A program made the translations under genes and the position numbers. DNA of 64,000 nt, taken from contig WMKK01000008.1 in assembly GCA_012295225.1 (NCBI GenBank), positions 124,001 through 188,000 on the forward strand. The letters are read 5' to 3'. Below the pieces are notes generated by a model. That model did not search any database. It saw only the letters and a list, made by a program, of their open reading frames with translations, and had not been told where the DNA came from. How positions within the stretch are numbered: position 1 is the stretch's first letter; every line of letters begins with the position of its first letter. This DNA is from Ostreococcus mediterraneus (lineage: Eukaryota > Chlorophyta > Mamiellophyceae > Mamiellales > Bathycoccaceae). Below, piece by piece: positions 10,219 to 19,802 of the stretch.

Positions 10219-12168
10219 CTAGCGAGGCGAGGTTGGCGCGCGTTGAGAGGCGTCGGCGGCGACGTCTTCGACGATGAACGAAGGCTTCTTCTCGTCATCC
10301 ACGGGCTCGGGGTAATCGAGCGTGTAGTGCAAACCGCGGGACTCTTTGCGCATCAACGCACATCGTAACATTAACCTACCGACGACGATTAGGTTACTAA
10401 TCTCGGCGGTGCCCATGGTGTACCCAGAGCACACCGCCGCGCGGTCTTCGCATGCGCGCGACAGCGTCTGAAGTTTACGCAACGCGTCTTCCATCTCCAC
10501 CGTCGTGCGCACGATCCCGGCAGCGTTCCACATCGTGCGCTGAATTTCAGCACGCATGTCACGCTCCCACGCGTCGTCTTTGGTGACAAACGCAGAGCTC
10601 GTTGCGCACGCGCGAGTGAGCGCCAAGCACTCCTTTTCCAGCCACCGTCGCAATTCGTCTTCGTCGACGTCGAGCGCGGGTAATTCCGCACGCAAGGCGT
10701 TGATTTCATCCGTTACAGACGCCACGGCGCGACGCGCGAATACAACGCCTTCTAACAATGAATTGCTCGCCAATCTATTGGCGCCGTGCACGCCCGTGTA
10801 AGCGACTTCACCGCACGCAAAGAGCCCGCGCAACGACGTCTCCCCGTTTTCATTCGTCGACACCCCACCGCACATGTAATGCGCCGCTGGGACGACAGGA
10901 ATGCGCTCCGTCGTCATATCTAATCCACGTTTGGCCAATTCAGCGGCGACGCCGGGAAAGTTGGCGCGAATTTCGTCCGCGCCGACGTGCGTAATGTCTA
11001 AAAACACGCAGTTTGACTTTGTACGCTTCATCTCGCTGTCGATGCTTCGAGCGACAATATCTCTCGGTGCGAGCTCTTCGCGCGCGTCGTAACGCGACAT
11101 GAAGCGCTCACCTAGCGCGTTGTATAACTGTCCTCCGTGCCCACGCACGGCTTCGGTGATCAGAAACGCATTCTCATTCGCCACGAGTTTCGTCGCGCCG
11201 CCTGGGCCGGTGAAGAGCGCCGTCGGGTGAAACTGCATGAACTCCATATTTGCCACCGTGGCACCGACGCGCATAGCCATGGCAACGCCATCGCCCGTAC
11301 TCACCACCGGATTCGTCGTGCTCGGAAACAAGTGCCCGGCGCCACCGCACGCTAAAACCGTCGACGACGCCACGAATGCCGTGGTCATCCCCGACGCTTC
11401 GTCCACGACGAGCGCGCCCGTGCATCGCGGCGACTCACCGTCTCGCGTCTTCAGCAGCTCCATGGCGAAGTGATGCTCATAAAATGTAATGCGCGGATGC
11501 GCTTGGGCGGCTTCGAGCAGCGCGCGCTCGATTTCCTTGCCCGTCATATCATCCGCGTGCACGATGCGGTGCCTACTGTGTCCGCCTTCGCGCGCCAAGT
11601 GCAACGCGCCATCGCTCTCACGCCTCGTAAATCGCGTTCCACGCTCGATAAGCGTCTGCACCGCCGCACGCGAGTCTTCCACCATCACTCGCACCGCGCG
11701 TTCGTCGCACAAGTACCCTCCCGCGATGCACGTATCCCGCACGTGCTCATCCACCGAATCCAACTTATCCACTACGGCGCTAATCCCACCCTGCGCGTAC
11801 GACGTCGACGCCTCGAATGCCGACGCTTTCGTGATAATAGCCACATCCCCTACTTCAGCTGCATCGAGCGCGTAGCTCAATCCCGCGATCCCGCTCCCGA
11901 TAACGGCGAAATCCACGCGAGCGCACGCGTCCGGGACGACCCCAAACGCCGACGGCTTTCTGAGCCCCGTCGCGCGTTGCTTCGCCCGCTGCGCCAGCGT
12001 CGTCGCCCCCGCCCCGCCGCGCGACATCGCCACCGACGACGACAACACCGACGCACCACCACAACCATTCATCGCGTCGTCATCATCCACCGACGTCCCA
12101 GCGTCTTCGTCGATCGACGGCGAAATCGCCTCGCGAACCCCTCCGCGTCGACATCCTCCACCGCACCG

Positions 12169-12201
<33 letters not shown>

Positions 12202-12220
12202 GTCGCCCATCGCACGCCGA

Positions 12221-12251
<31 letters not shown>

Positions 12252-12294
12252 GCACCACCGCCGCCGACGTCGACGTCAGCGTCAACGACGCCAT
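10219..12294 (-). CDS. NADB: L-aspartate oxidase, plastid NAD biosynthesis, 691 aa
   Basis: NadB oxidises L-aspartate to iminoaspartate, the first step of de novo NAD synthesis; in plants and green algae it is in the plastid. The sequence shows an FAD dinucleotide fold (VIGSGIAGLSYALDAAEVG), the STSYAQGGISAV motif, the EGGHSRHRIVHADDMTGKEI block typical of this family, FMQFHPTAL, and the HGANRLASNSLLEG flavin loop. The first ~120 residues are low-complexity (a GCC-type repeat encodes alternating Ala-Thr) and fit a long transit peptide. The first ATG, at 12294, was used; the frame is open slightly further upstream without an ATG. It is convergent with the b5-dehydrogenase gene (147 bp gap). 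Confidence 0.92.
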
Positions 12295-12749
12295 CGCGCG
12301 CGTCACAGATCTCGCGCCGATCGTCTACGCGCCGCGACCGCGCCGTCGCCGCCGCCGCCGTCGCCGCCGCCGTCGCCGCGCGAGAAATGCGCGCGCGCGC
12401 GTCCGTTCGCGCACCGCTCGCGTCCGTGCGCGCGCGAACCACCGCCGTCGCCGTCGCCGTCGACGAATGGCGACGACGCGACGCGACGGCGGCGCCAGCG
12501 TCACAGCGCGCTCGATCGATCGATATTTTCATCGATATGTATGACGCGCTCGATCGATATCGCGTCGGTTTCGATCGCGCGTCGAAACCAACATCGGTTG
12601 GTTTCGATGGGCGATGCGTGAGGTATAGAGAGAGACATGTACACCATACTACAAGTACGTGTAATACTGTATGGGTTCCATTCTTTTTATATCAGTAGAA
12701 GTAGAAATATTACACGTAGTATGTTGTATATGTCTCTATATAACTCACA
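12295..12749. other. Divergent intergenic region with ATCGAT repeats and a perfect hairpin
   Basis: This 455-bp gap lies between the starts of NadB (minus) and the seryl-tRNA(Sec) kinase (plus). It holds several CGATCGAT-type palindromes around 12508-12580 and an 11-bp perfect inverted repeat at 12582-12607 (see separate entry). It then becomes AT-richer up to the plus-strand start codon. No gene was recognised. Confidence 0.7.
12582..12607. repeat. Perfect 11-bp inverted repeat, 4-nt loop
   Basis: The left arm TCGAAACCAAC (12582-12592) and right arm GTTGGTTTCGA (12597-12607) are exact reverse complements around the loop ATCG. It sits between two divergent genes, so a terminator role is not expected; a regulatory or structural role is possible. 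Confidence 0.8.
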
Positions 12750-13919
12750 ATGAGGGCGACCGCGGGAGACGCGTGGACGACGACGACGACGACGACGACG
12801 CGCGCGCGCGCGTCTGGAGTCGACGGCGCGCGACGCGGTCGCGGTCGCGCCGGGATGGACGACGCGGTCGCGTCGCGCGCGCATCCGGCGCGCGGCGTCG
12901 ACGGCGACGGCGGCGTCGGCGCGCGCGAGGCGCGCGACGTCTTGGTGGTGCTCTGCGGTGTTCCAGGAAGCGGCAAAACGACGCTCGCGCGCGCGGTGTG
13001 CGCGATGATTGACGCGGGCGAGGCGGTGATGCCATCGAAGATGTCGTGCGTATCGTCGTTTGAGGCGCATCATGTGAGCGTGGATGCGCACGAGCGCGCG
13101 CTGCGTGACGCCGCGGGCGCGCGTCCCGAGGACGCGTTCGACGCCGAGGCGTGGAAGTCGGCGCGGGCGCGGGCGCGCGCGCGCGCGGCGGAGCTCCTGT
13201 GCGATGAGGATGATGGCGACGAGGAGGAGGATGGTGGTGACGGTGGTGGTGGTGGAGCGTCGACGCGTCGGTGTCGGCGTCGCGTGCGCCGCGTGGTGTT
13301 CGCGGACGATAACAACTATTACGCGTCGATGCGCTGGGAATGGTTTCAAATCGCGCGCGAGCGCGGCGCCGCGTGCGTGTGCGCGTACGTCGTCGCCGGG
13401 GATGACGAAAATGGTCACATTCCCACCGGTGGTGTCGATATCGCGCGCGAACGAAACGCGAGGCGCGCGAGCGATCGGGTTCCAGATGAAGCGTTTTCGC
13501 GCGCCAGACGGACATTTGAAGCGCCGCCGACGCGTTCGCGGCTCGATGACGAATCTTCCCTGTCATTGTGGTCGTTTCCCACCGTGCGCATCGATACACA
13601 CGCATGCGATTACGACGTTGCCGTCGCGTGGGCATCCATCGTCGCCGCGTGGGGCGCGGCGCCGAAGAAATTGCGTACGGCGGAGGAATTGGAGTCGGCG
13701 CGCGAAGAGACGCGCCGAAACGCCGCGCACGCCGTCGACGTGCGGTCGCGTAAAGCCGTATCGCTCGCCATCGCGCGCGCCGACGCATCATCGCGCGCAC
13801 GCGTGGCGGCAATCGTGAACGACGCGCGTCGTGAGCTTGTAGCGCGCGTACGAAAAGCGAAAAGCGCGGATGAGCTCGAAGCGCTCGAGCGCGCGTTTTA
13901 CGCCCGCGTCGACGCATAG
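12750..13919 (+). CDS. PSTK: L-seryl-tRNA(Sec) kinase, 389 aa
   Basis: PSTK phosphorylates Ser-tRNA(Sec) so that SepSecS can make selenocysteinyl-tRNA. It is the committing kinase of the archaeal/eukaryotic selenocysteine route. The P-loop is LCGVPGSGKTTLARAV at about residues 70-85. The family signature VVFADDNNYYASMRWEWFQIAR follows at ~185-206, then a RERNARRASDRVP segment matching the RN..R arginine region of PSTK. The first ~65 residues are low-complexity: a poly-Thr run encoded by GAC/ACG repeats. An alternative start exists at Met36 (12855). The Gly/Asp/Glu-rich linker near residues 150-175 is an insertion relative to animal PSTK. The neighbours are unrelated. Confidence 0.82.
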   Translation: MRATAGDAWTTTTTTTTRARASGVDGARRGRGRAGMDDAVASRAHPARGVDGDGGVGAREARDVLVVLCGVPGSGKTTLARAVCAMIDAGEAVMPSKMSCVSSFEAHHVSVDAHERALRDAAGARPEDAFDAEAWKSARARARARAAELLCDEDDGDEEEDGGDGGGGGASTRRCRRRVRRVVFADDNNYYASMRWEWFQIARERGAACVCAYVVAGDDENGHIPTGGVDIARERNARRASDRVPDEAFSRARRTFEAPPTRSRLDDESSLSLWSFPTVRIDTHACDYDVAVAWASIVAAWGAAPKKLRTAEELESAREETRRNAAHAVDVRSRKAVSLAIARADASSRARVAAIVNDARRELVARVRKAKSADELEALERAFYARVDA

Positions 13920-14073
13920 ACCTAGCAGTAGCCACCATAGCCCCGTCGTCGCCGAGCGAGATATTTCCATATACATGTGCATCACATATATCACGTCGTT
14001 TTATGCGTCAAATGCGTCGTATCATCCGGCGTTTTTTGGTTGAGCCTCAGAGCGCGACGCGCCCGTAGCCAAC

Positions 14074-17000
14074 ATGTACCTCGCCCGCGCGTGGGCGCGC
14101 GCGAGCGCCATCGGCGACGTCCGCGAGCGCGAACGCACCGACGCCTTCGCCGCACGCATCGCCGACGCCGACGCGTCCACCACCGCGGCGTCGGCGCGCG
14201 ATGACGACGACGAAAAGTCCCGACCGAATCAACAGTCATCACAAGCAGCACCATCACCGTCGTCGCGTCGTCGCGACGCACGCCACGGATGTGCCGCGCA
14301 CCGCGAAGGCGCCTTCATCGCCGCCTTCTCCGGCCCCGTCATCGCATTCCGCGAGCTCGGGCCGCGCGGATGCGCGATTGGCGAGTGGCGCGCGGATGCC
14401 GACGACGCCTACGTCGCGCTCGCGTGGCAAGAAGACGCCCCCGACGACGACGTCGACGACCTGCGTCGCCTGCGCCGCGCCGCATCGGCACCGTCACCAT
14501 CGTATGCGCGCACCGCCCTGCGCGACGTCGAAGAGCGCGTGATGGCGCGCGCGTGCGCGGTGACGGAGAAGGGCGAGGCGCACGCGTTTCGAGCGACTTC
14601 GAGCCGAGCTCCGTTGAACGGCGACGTCACCGGTGACGTCGAGCTCGAGCGCGTGCTCGCGCTCGATGACGGTGAACGTGCGACGTGCGTGGCGTCGGAT
14701 GAGCGCGAATTCGTGCTCGGAACCGATCGCGGGCGCGTGGTGTTTATCGACTGGAGCCGCGGGACGGAGACGCGCGCGGCGGACGTCAGACGTCGGGAAT
14801 CGGATGGCGGAGCGACGAGCGTGGATTGGTGCGCGAGCAGGTCCACGTGTGTGGTTCGTTTTGACTCGGGTGCGGTGTGTGCGGCGGAAATTGATGGCGA
14901 CGGAGGCGTGCGCGCGATGAATTGGATTGACGCGTTTCCGTGTCCGTCGACGTGCGCGGCGTTTCATCGACGGACGCGCGCGTTGGCGCTCGGCACCGCG
15001 GATGGTGAAATACGCATGTATGACGATGCGATGACCGCCGAGGCGAGTAAACCGAGACGTGTGTTGAGTGTGCGCGCGTTTGGGTTCGGAGTGGAGGACA
15101 CGGGCGCGGTGGCGCATGTGAAATGGTCCAACGACGGCGTCGCGCTCGCGGTGGGATGGCGTCGGCGAGGCATCGGCGTGTGGAGCGATTCTGGGTGTTT
15201 GTTAATGTGTTCGCTCCATCACGGCGCTGCTGCTGGTGGTCATAAAGACACGCGACGAAGTGTGGCGTTTGCGGACGACCTCAAAGGCGATGGCGGCGAC
15301 GACGACGAGGATGAGCCGCGCGTCGGCGCGTGTCTCGGCGTCCCGGCGTGGGGCGTCGGCGGATTGAGCCTCTTCTTCGTATGTCTCGTCGACGACCAGC
15401 ACCACACCGGCGGCGTCGCCAAGCTTTTGGAGTACTCGCTCGCGAGGAATATTTCAGCGCCACAAATTCGCGCGCGAAGCAGCGTCGCAGACGACACGCA
15501 TGCGCAGACGTCTGATGGCGAAACGCACGTCTTGCTCGCCGACGACAGAGCGTTCGTCATTCGCGCCAAACCGAACGGTCAACTCTACAACCATCAAGCG
15601 ATATGTCCAGCGGTATACGTAGACGCACAATGGCCCATGCGGTTGGCTTGCGCCAGCGCCGATGGCAGTCGCATCGCCGTCGCTGGCGCGCGCGGATGCG
15701 TGACGTACAACGCCAGGGATGAAAAGTGGACCATGTTTGGCAGCGTCGCCGAAGAACACGAATTCGAAGCGCTCGCATTGACGTGGATCGACGTCCCGCA
15801 CGGCAACGCGCATAGTCCAATTTTAGCCATCGCCGCGAGGTTTGGCAAGCCTCGGTTGTTTAGCACATCGCTCAAGGTGTCGCACCGCGTGCAGTTTTAT
15901 TCGCGGGATCGCTTGGGCGGTTCGGCGACGTTGGGGTCGCTGCCTCTTCCAGCCGAGCCCACGCACTTGAGCGCGTGTGGATCGCATTTTATGGTAGGGT
16001 TTGAAAGTGGCGAAATGGCGGTGTATAAGCTCGACATGCACGGAGACGAAGGCGCGGTGCACCCGGTACGAGAGTCGTCGGGGCAGCGGCGAATGACGAC
16101 GATGCGAAACGGTCGCGCGCTCGTCGCGTGCGCTCTGACGCCGGATATTGCGGGTGACGCTCCGAGCGAGGCGCTCGTGCTCACGAATGCACGAGAACTG
16201 CTGCTCGTGGATTTAACGGACAATCACGCGCCGGTGACAATATTACGAGACGTGACGGACTTTTGGGTGTCGCCTCGAGCGCGGGAATCGAGTGCGGCGG
16301 GCCAGAATCGGGACGACGGCGACGAAAGTAGCAGTGGATTTGAGAGCGCGGAGGATCTGAGCAATGGCGCCTCGGCGTCATTGGAAAACCCCGTCGACTA
16401 TGGGTGCGTGTTTGCGTACGGTGCCGACGGCATGCGCATTTGCTACTTTCCGCGTGACGGCGCGCGGCAAATCTTTCGCCTGGGCGCGGCGTGTGTCGAC
16501 GTCGACCGTTCGACGAAGAATCCCGAACTCGAGTTCGATCGCGAGTTGTACCCGGTGCATGTCAGTGTGCGTTTCAGTCGTATCGTCGGCGTCGCACAAA
16601 AGCTATCGTTTTCCGATGCTCATGGAGAGTCGCCGTATTTTTCCATAGCGCCAAAGTCGCACACCATTGTCCCGTGCGTGTTACGCAAATTATTGAGCGC
16701 TGGAAGTCACGATGCGGCGTTGCGATTCGCTCGAGCTGAGAGACGACAGACGCCACATTTCACGCACGCGCTTGAATGGTTACTGTTCACCGCACTCGAG
16801 AGCGCAAATCGTGACGCGATGACGCACGCGGCGTTGAAACAGTCGTTGGCGTTGTTGCGAGAGTTTCCAAATTATCTCGAGATTGTCGTCTCCGTGGCGC
16901 GTAAAACGGAAAACACGCGTTGGGAAGCGTTATTTACCGCCGCTGGGTCGCCAAGTGATTTGTGTCGTCACGCATTGAGGGGTGATAGGTTGCGAATCGC

Positions 17001-17832
17001 CGCGTGTTACATTCTCGTCGTTGATAAACTCGAAGGCGAAGTCGCCGGCCGCGCTGTCGCGATTGAAGTCATGCGCGAGGCACTCGCGGCGCACGATTAC
17101 CGCCTCGTCGAGGATGTCATCAAGTTCTTATTGAGACCCGTGCGCGTGACGGCGAGTGGAGAAGAAGACGTCAAGCCTAGTTTAATTGGGCGCGTATTAA
17201 ATATCATCGTGCCGCCACCGAATAGCGTACTGTCGCTCGGCGCTCGAGCGGACCGCGAGCTCACGCTTGACGTCACGGAGCAAGGGATTTTAAAGGCCCA
17301 CTTAGACGCATTAGCGCGAGAGAAGGATATTTTCAACATGGGGGCGTTCGTCTCCGACACCTCCTTCGATGGCATCGGGTATTTTACGCACGAAACCACT
17401 GCGGGCGGCTCGGCGTACATTGACAACTTTTCCACGGCGCTCGAAGCCGCGGTAATGTCTTTACGACGCCGCGCAGCCGAGCGGCGAGAAAAAGCAACAC
17501 CGAGCGCTGCGCAACGGCGCAGAAATGAAAGTCAATATAGCCTGCTCGCGGGAGACGCGTTCGACTTGTCGACATCGAGTACGGATACGGCGCGAGCGAA
17601 CGCGTTGCTCGACGTCGCGCGAACGGCCCGGTGCACGGATTGGTCGCTCTTGATCGCCACCACGCTCGGCCGCGTCGACGTGCTCGTCGACATGTTTCGA
17701 GCCGACGGCGTATTAGTAAAACCATGGCGAGACGTGTGTGAGAAATGCGCCGAGCGTTCGGGTGATCAAGAGCTCAAAGAGTTTCTGAAAAAGACTGTCG
17801 ACGAGGTCGACGCCGCGTGCGGACGAGGATGA
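14074..17832 (+). CDS. RIC1: RIC1-like Rab6 GEF subunit, 1252 aa
   Basis: RIC1 with RGP1 forms the guanine-nucleotide exchange complex for Rab6/Ypt6 at the Golgi. The N-terminus MYLARAW and the weak WD40-like repeats over the first ~600 residues match the family. The diagnostic RIC1 domain follows, with PCVLRKLLSAGSHDAALRFA, HALEWLLFTALES and, near the end, CTDWSLLIATTLGRVDVLVD. A low-complexity Asp/Ser/Arg insertion lies around residues 45-80. The length is close to human RIC1 (~1400). It is single-exon and ends 61 bp from the convergent DEK gene. Confidence 0.85.
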   Translation: MYLARAWARASAIGDVRERERTDAFAARIADADASTTAASARDDDDEKSRPNQQSSQAAPSPSSRRRDARHGCAAHREGAFIAAFSGPVIAFRELGPRGCAIGEWRADADDAYVALAWQEDAPDDDVDDLRRLRRAASAPSPSYARTALRDVEERVMARACAVTEKGEAHAFRATSSRAPLNGDVTGDVELERVLALDDGERATCVASDEREFVLGTDRGRVVFIDWSRGTETRAADVRRRESDGGATSVDWCASRSTCVVRFDSGAVCAAEIDGDGGVRAMNWIDAFPCPSTCAAFHRRTRALALGTADGEIRMYDDAMTAEASKPRRVLSVRAFGFGVEDTGAVAHVKWSNDGVALAVGWRRRGIGVWSDSGCLLMCSLHHGAAAGGHKDTRRSVAFADDLKGDGGDDDEDEPRVGACLGVPAWGVGGLSLFFVCLVDDQHHTGGVAKLLEYSLARNISAPQIRARSSVADDTHAQTSDGETHVLLADDRAFVIRAKPNGQLYNHQAICPAVYVDAQWPMRLACASADGSRIAVAGARGCVTYNARDEKWTMFGSVAEEHEFEALALTWIDVPHGNAHSPILAIAARFGKPRLFSTSLKVSHRVQFYSRDRLGGSATLGSLPLPAEPTHLSACGSHFMVGFESGEMAVYKLDMHGDEGAVHPVRESSGQRRMTTMRNGRALVACALTPDIAGDAPSEALVLTNARELLLVDLTDNHAPVTILRDVTDFWVSPRARESSAAGQNRDDGDESSSGFESAEDLSNGASASLENPVDYGCVFAYGADGMRICYFPRDGARQIFRLGAACVDVDRSTKNPELEFDRELYPVHVSVRFSRIVGVAQKLSFSDAHGESPYFSIAPKSHTIVPCVLRKLLSAGSHDAALRFARAERRQTPHFTHALEWLLFTALESANRDAMTHAALKQSLALLREFPNYLEIVVSVARKTENTRWEALFTAAGSPSDLCRHALRGDRLRIAACYILVVDKLEGEVAGRAVAIEVMREALAAHDYRLVEDVIKFLLRPVRVTASGEEDVKPSLIGRVLNIIVPPPNSVLSLGARADRELTLDVTEQGILKAHLDALAREKDIFNMGAFVSDTSFDGIGYFTHETTAGGSAYIDNFSTALEAAVMSLRRRAAERREKATPSAAQRRRNESQYSLLAGDAFDLSTSSTDTARANALLDVARTARCTDWSLLIATTLGRVDVLVDMFRADGVLVKPWRDVCEKCAERSGDQELKEFLKKTVDEVDAACGRG

Positions 17833-17893
17833 ACTCTCGCTCTAGCATCGTAGAGATTTAGTAGTCGCAAATCATGCGGTAGGTTCTTACATT

Positions 17894-19090
17894 TTAATTG
17901 TCCAACACGTCCGAAACGTATTGTTTGATTTCGTTCTTACGTTCGGAAAGAGAAACCGCAAACTGGGTCTCGAGAGACTGACGAATGGTTTTCATCGAGA
18001 CTTCCTCCATGTTTGCGTCTTTGAGCAAGCTCTTGATGGCGTCTTTGATGGCTTCGCTCGACGGTTGCGCGGGCGCTGGCGCAGGTGCGGGCGACGCAGC
18101 TGGCGCTGGGGCTGGTGACACAGGCTTTGGCGCTGGGGCTGGCGACGCGGGCTTCGGCGCGGGTTTCGGCGTCGGCTCCGCCTTGGCCCGGGGCGCCTGT
18201 TTCGGCTTTTTCGCCGAAGCCTTAAATTCTTCGTCGGAATCAGATTCGTCTTCGTCCTCGTCTTCGTCCTCGTCCTCTTCTTCTTCTTCTTCTTCTTCTT
18301 CTTCTTCTTCTTCTTCTTCTTCTTCTTCTTCCTCCTCTTCATCGTCCTCATCGTCACCTTCGGCTTCGGGTTCCTTTTCGCCCGTCAATTTGGCAATTTT
18401 CGCCTTTAATGCCGCGTTCTCCGCTTTGAGCTTCTTAATCAAAGCCGCCTGTTTATCCGATCCACCGCTCGCACGCTTCGGCGCCTTGGCTTTCTTCGCT
18501 TCAGTGCGCGCACGTTTACGATCCCTCGCCGCCTTCTTCTTCTCTTCCACCTCGGCGAGCGATTTCTTCCCGCTCGCGCTCGGCGCGTCCAAAAACGCGG
18601 CTAAACGCTCCACTTGCGCCTCCTTCTTCCCATCCGCACCTGTCCCGCGCGCAAGCTCAAACAAATCCAACAACTCATGCAATGTATCCTTATACGCACG
18701 GGTAAGCAAATCAACCTTCATCTCGCGCTCACCATCCGCTTCAAACACCCACCCGCTAAACTCGCCGATGCGCGCCTTCACCGTTTGCTGCTTCGGCACC
18801 CCCTTATACAAGATGCGGTACAAAAACTTCAAGATATCCTCCTTGCGAGAAATCTTCGACAGCTTAAACGCAACGTTCGGGATGTCGGCGAGCTTCGTCC
18901 CGCGTCCGCGCTTGATGTCGACCTCCTTTTTCTCTTCCACGACCGGAGCAAAGACTTCTACTTTTTTGCGCTCACGCTTCGCTGGGGCGGTGCTGGTCGT
19001 CGTCGCCGTCGCCGTCGGCGGCGTCGGCTTCGCGGGCGCGGATTCCATCGGTGCCGTCGTGTTCGTCGTATCCATCATCGTGTGATCCAT
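17894..19090 (-). CDS. DEK: DEK-like chromatin protein, 398 aa
   Basis: DEK proteins bind DNA and histones and shape chromatin. The conserved N-terminal core is GRGTKLADIPNVAFKLSK, then ILKFLYRILYKGVPKQQ and VKARIGEFSGWVF. The C-terminal DEK-C domain is SEAIKDAIKSLLKDANMEE to the end (EIKQYVSDVLDN). Between them lie a Lys/Arg-rich segment, an uninterrupted run of more than 20 glutamates and a Pro-Ala-Lys repeat. The glutamate run is encoded by an almost pure trinucleotide repeat (18276-18330). The first ATG in frame is 19090; the frame is open upstream only with a non-ATG codon. It is divergent from the small coiled-coil gene at 19241. Confidence 0.87.
   Translation of the reverse strand: MDHTMMDTTNTTAPMESAPAKPTPPTATATTTSTAPAKRERKKVEVFAPVVEEKKEVDIKRGRGTKLADIPNVAFKLSKISRKEDILKFLYRILYKGVPKQQTVKARIGEFSGWVFEADGEREMKVDLLTRAYKDTLHELLDLFELARGTGADGKKEAQVERLAAFLDAPSASGKKSLAEVEEKKKAARDRKRARTEAKKAKAPKRASGGSDKQAALIKKLKAENAALKAKIAKLTGEKEPEAEGDDEDDEEEEEEEEEEEEEEEEEEEEEEDEDEDEDEDESDSDEEFKASAKKPKQAPRAKAEPTPKPAPKPASPAPAPKPVSPAPAPAASPAPAPAPAQPSSEAIKDAIKSLLKDANMEEVSMKTIRQSLETQFAVSLSERKNEIKQYVSDVLDN
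18273..18340. repeat. Homopyrimidine (TTC)n microsatellite coding for poly-Glu
   Basis: The plus strand is pyrimidine-only for 68 bases, with about 18 TTC units in a row (18276-18330). On the coding (minus) strand this is a GAA/GAG-type run that encodes the glutamate tract of the DEK-like protein. Mirror-symmetric purine/pyrimidine DNA of this type can form triplexes and is prone to length change. Confidence 0.9.
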
Positions 19091-19240
19091 CGTCGTCGTC
19101 GTGCGGCGCAAGGCTGCGTCATTCAATGAGGTCGATGAACTTTAATTTCAAAATTCAAACGACAGCTCACGCCGGGACACAACGACTCGCACATCACCGC
19201 ACGCGTGTTCGCGCACGAACGGCGCCGGGAGACGACTGAA

Positions 19241-19651
19241 ATGGTATTTCGCGCCATGATAAACGCTATAAAGACGTACCGCGCGCAGACGCGGGCGTTG
19301 GAGCACATTCGCGCGGAGCGGGCGGCGATACAGCGCACGGCGGATGAACTCGCGGCGATGGAGCGCACGAATCGCGCCGCCGAGGCTGACCTCGCAGAGT
19401 TCCTGAAGTTTTCGAAGGAAGAGATGGAGGCAAATTCGGCGGCGTTGGAGGAGGCGGACCGGGTGTCGACGGAGTTGGCGAATCGGTTGGGCGAGCTCGG
19501 GGAGATGCAGATTCGGGACACGTACGAGGCTGAACACGCGTTGGCGGATGCTGCGGAGGGTGCGTCGAGCGCGGCGCGCGTGAAGGAAGTTATGGATCGC
19601 ATCGTGCGTGGACATGCCTCGGATGGAGGTGATGGGAAGTCCTCGCTGTAG
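19241..19651 (+). CDS. Small coiled-coil protein, 136 aa
   Basis: The start is the first ATG (MVFRAMINAIKTYRAQ). Nearly the whole protein is charged, alanine-rich and heptad-like (for example TRALEHIRAERAAIQRTADE and LEEADRVSTELANRLGEL), so a long coiled coil is likely. No signal peptide, membrane segment or catalytic motif is visible, and I do not recognise the family. The 150-bp gap to the divergent DEK gene and the 151-bp gap to the convergent kinesin gene leave room for its own promoter and 3' end. The coding assignment rests on an ORF of good composition between two well-defined genes. Confidence 0.6.
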   Translation: MVFRAMINAIKTYRAQTRALEHIRAERAAIQRTADELAAMERTNRAAEADLAEFLKFSKEEMEANSAALEEADRVSTELANRLGELGEMQIRDTYEAEHALADAAEGASSAARVKEVMDRIVRGHASDGGDGKSSL

Positions 19652-19802
19652 ACGCCTCACGGACTTGGTTGGAGTCAGTCGACTCAAGCGATATAGAACG
19701 AAATAGTTAGAAGAAGCGGCGTGTCTCGTCGGTGTTGACGTGTATAAATGTATTAATATGTCATAAGAATTTATTTATTGCAACAGTTGTCTTTTGAGAC
19801 GA

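Noticed and set aside
11470-12621. 383-codon plus-strand open frame, Arg/His-rich
   Set aside because: It is antisense to NadB and its promoter, with composition that no real protein in the window shows.
12745-13938. 397-codon minus-strand Arg-rich open frame
   Set aside because: It is antisense to PSTK, whose motifs are clear on the plus strand.
17985-19085. 366-codon plus-strand open frame with a long poly-Ser run
   Set aside because: It is antisense to the DEK gene; the poly-Ser is the complement of the glutamate repeat.
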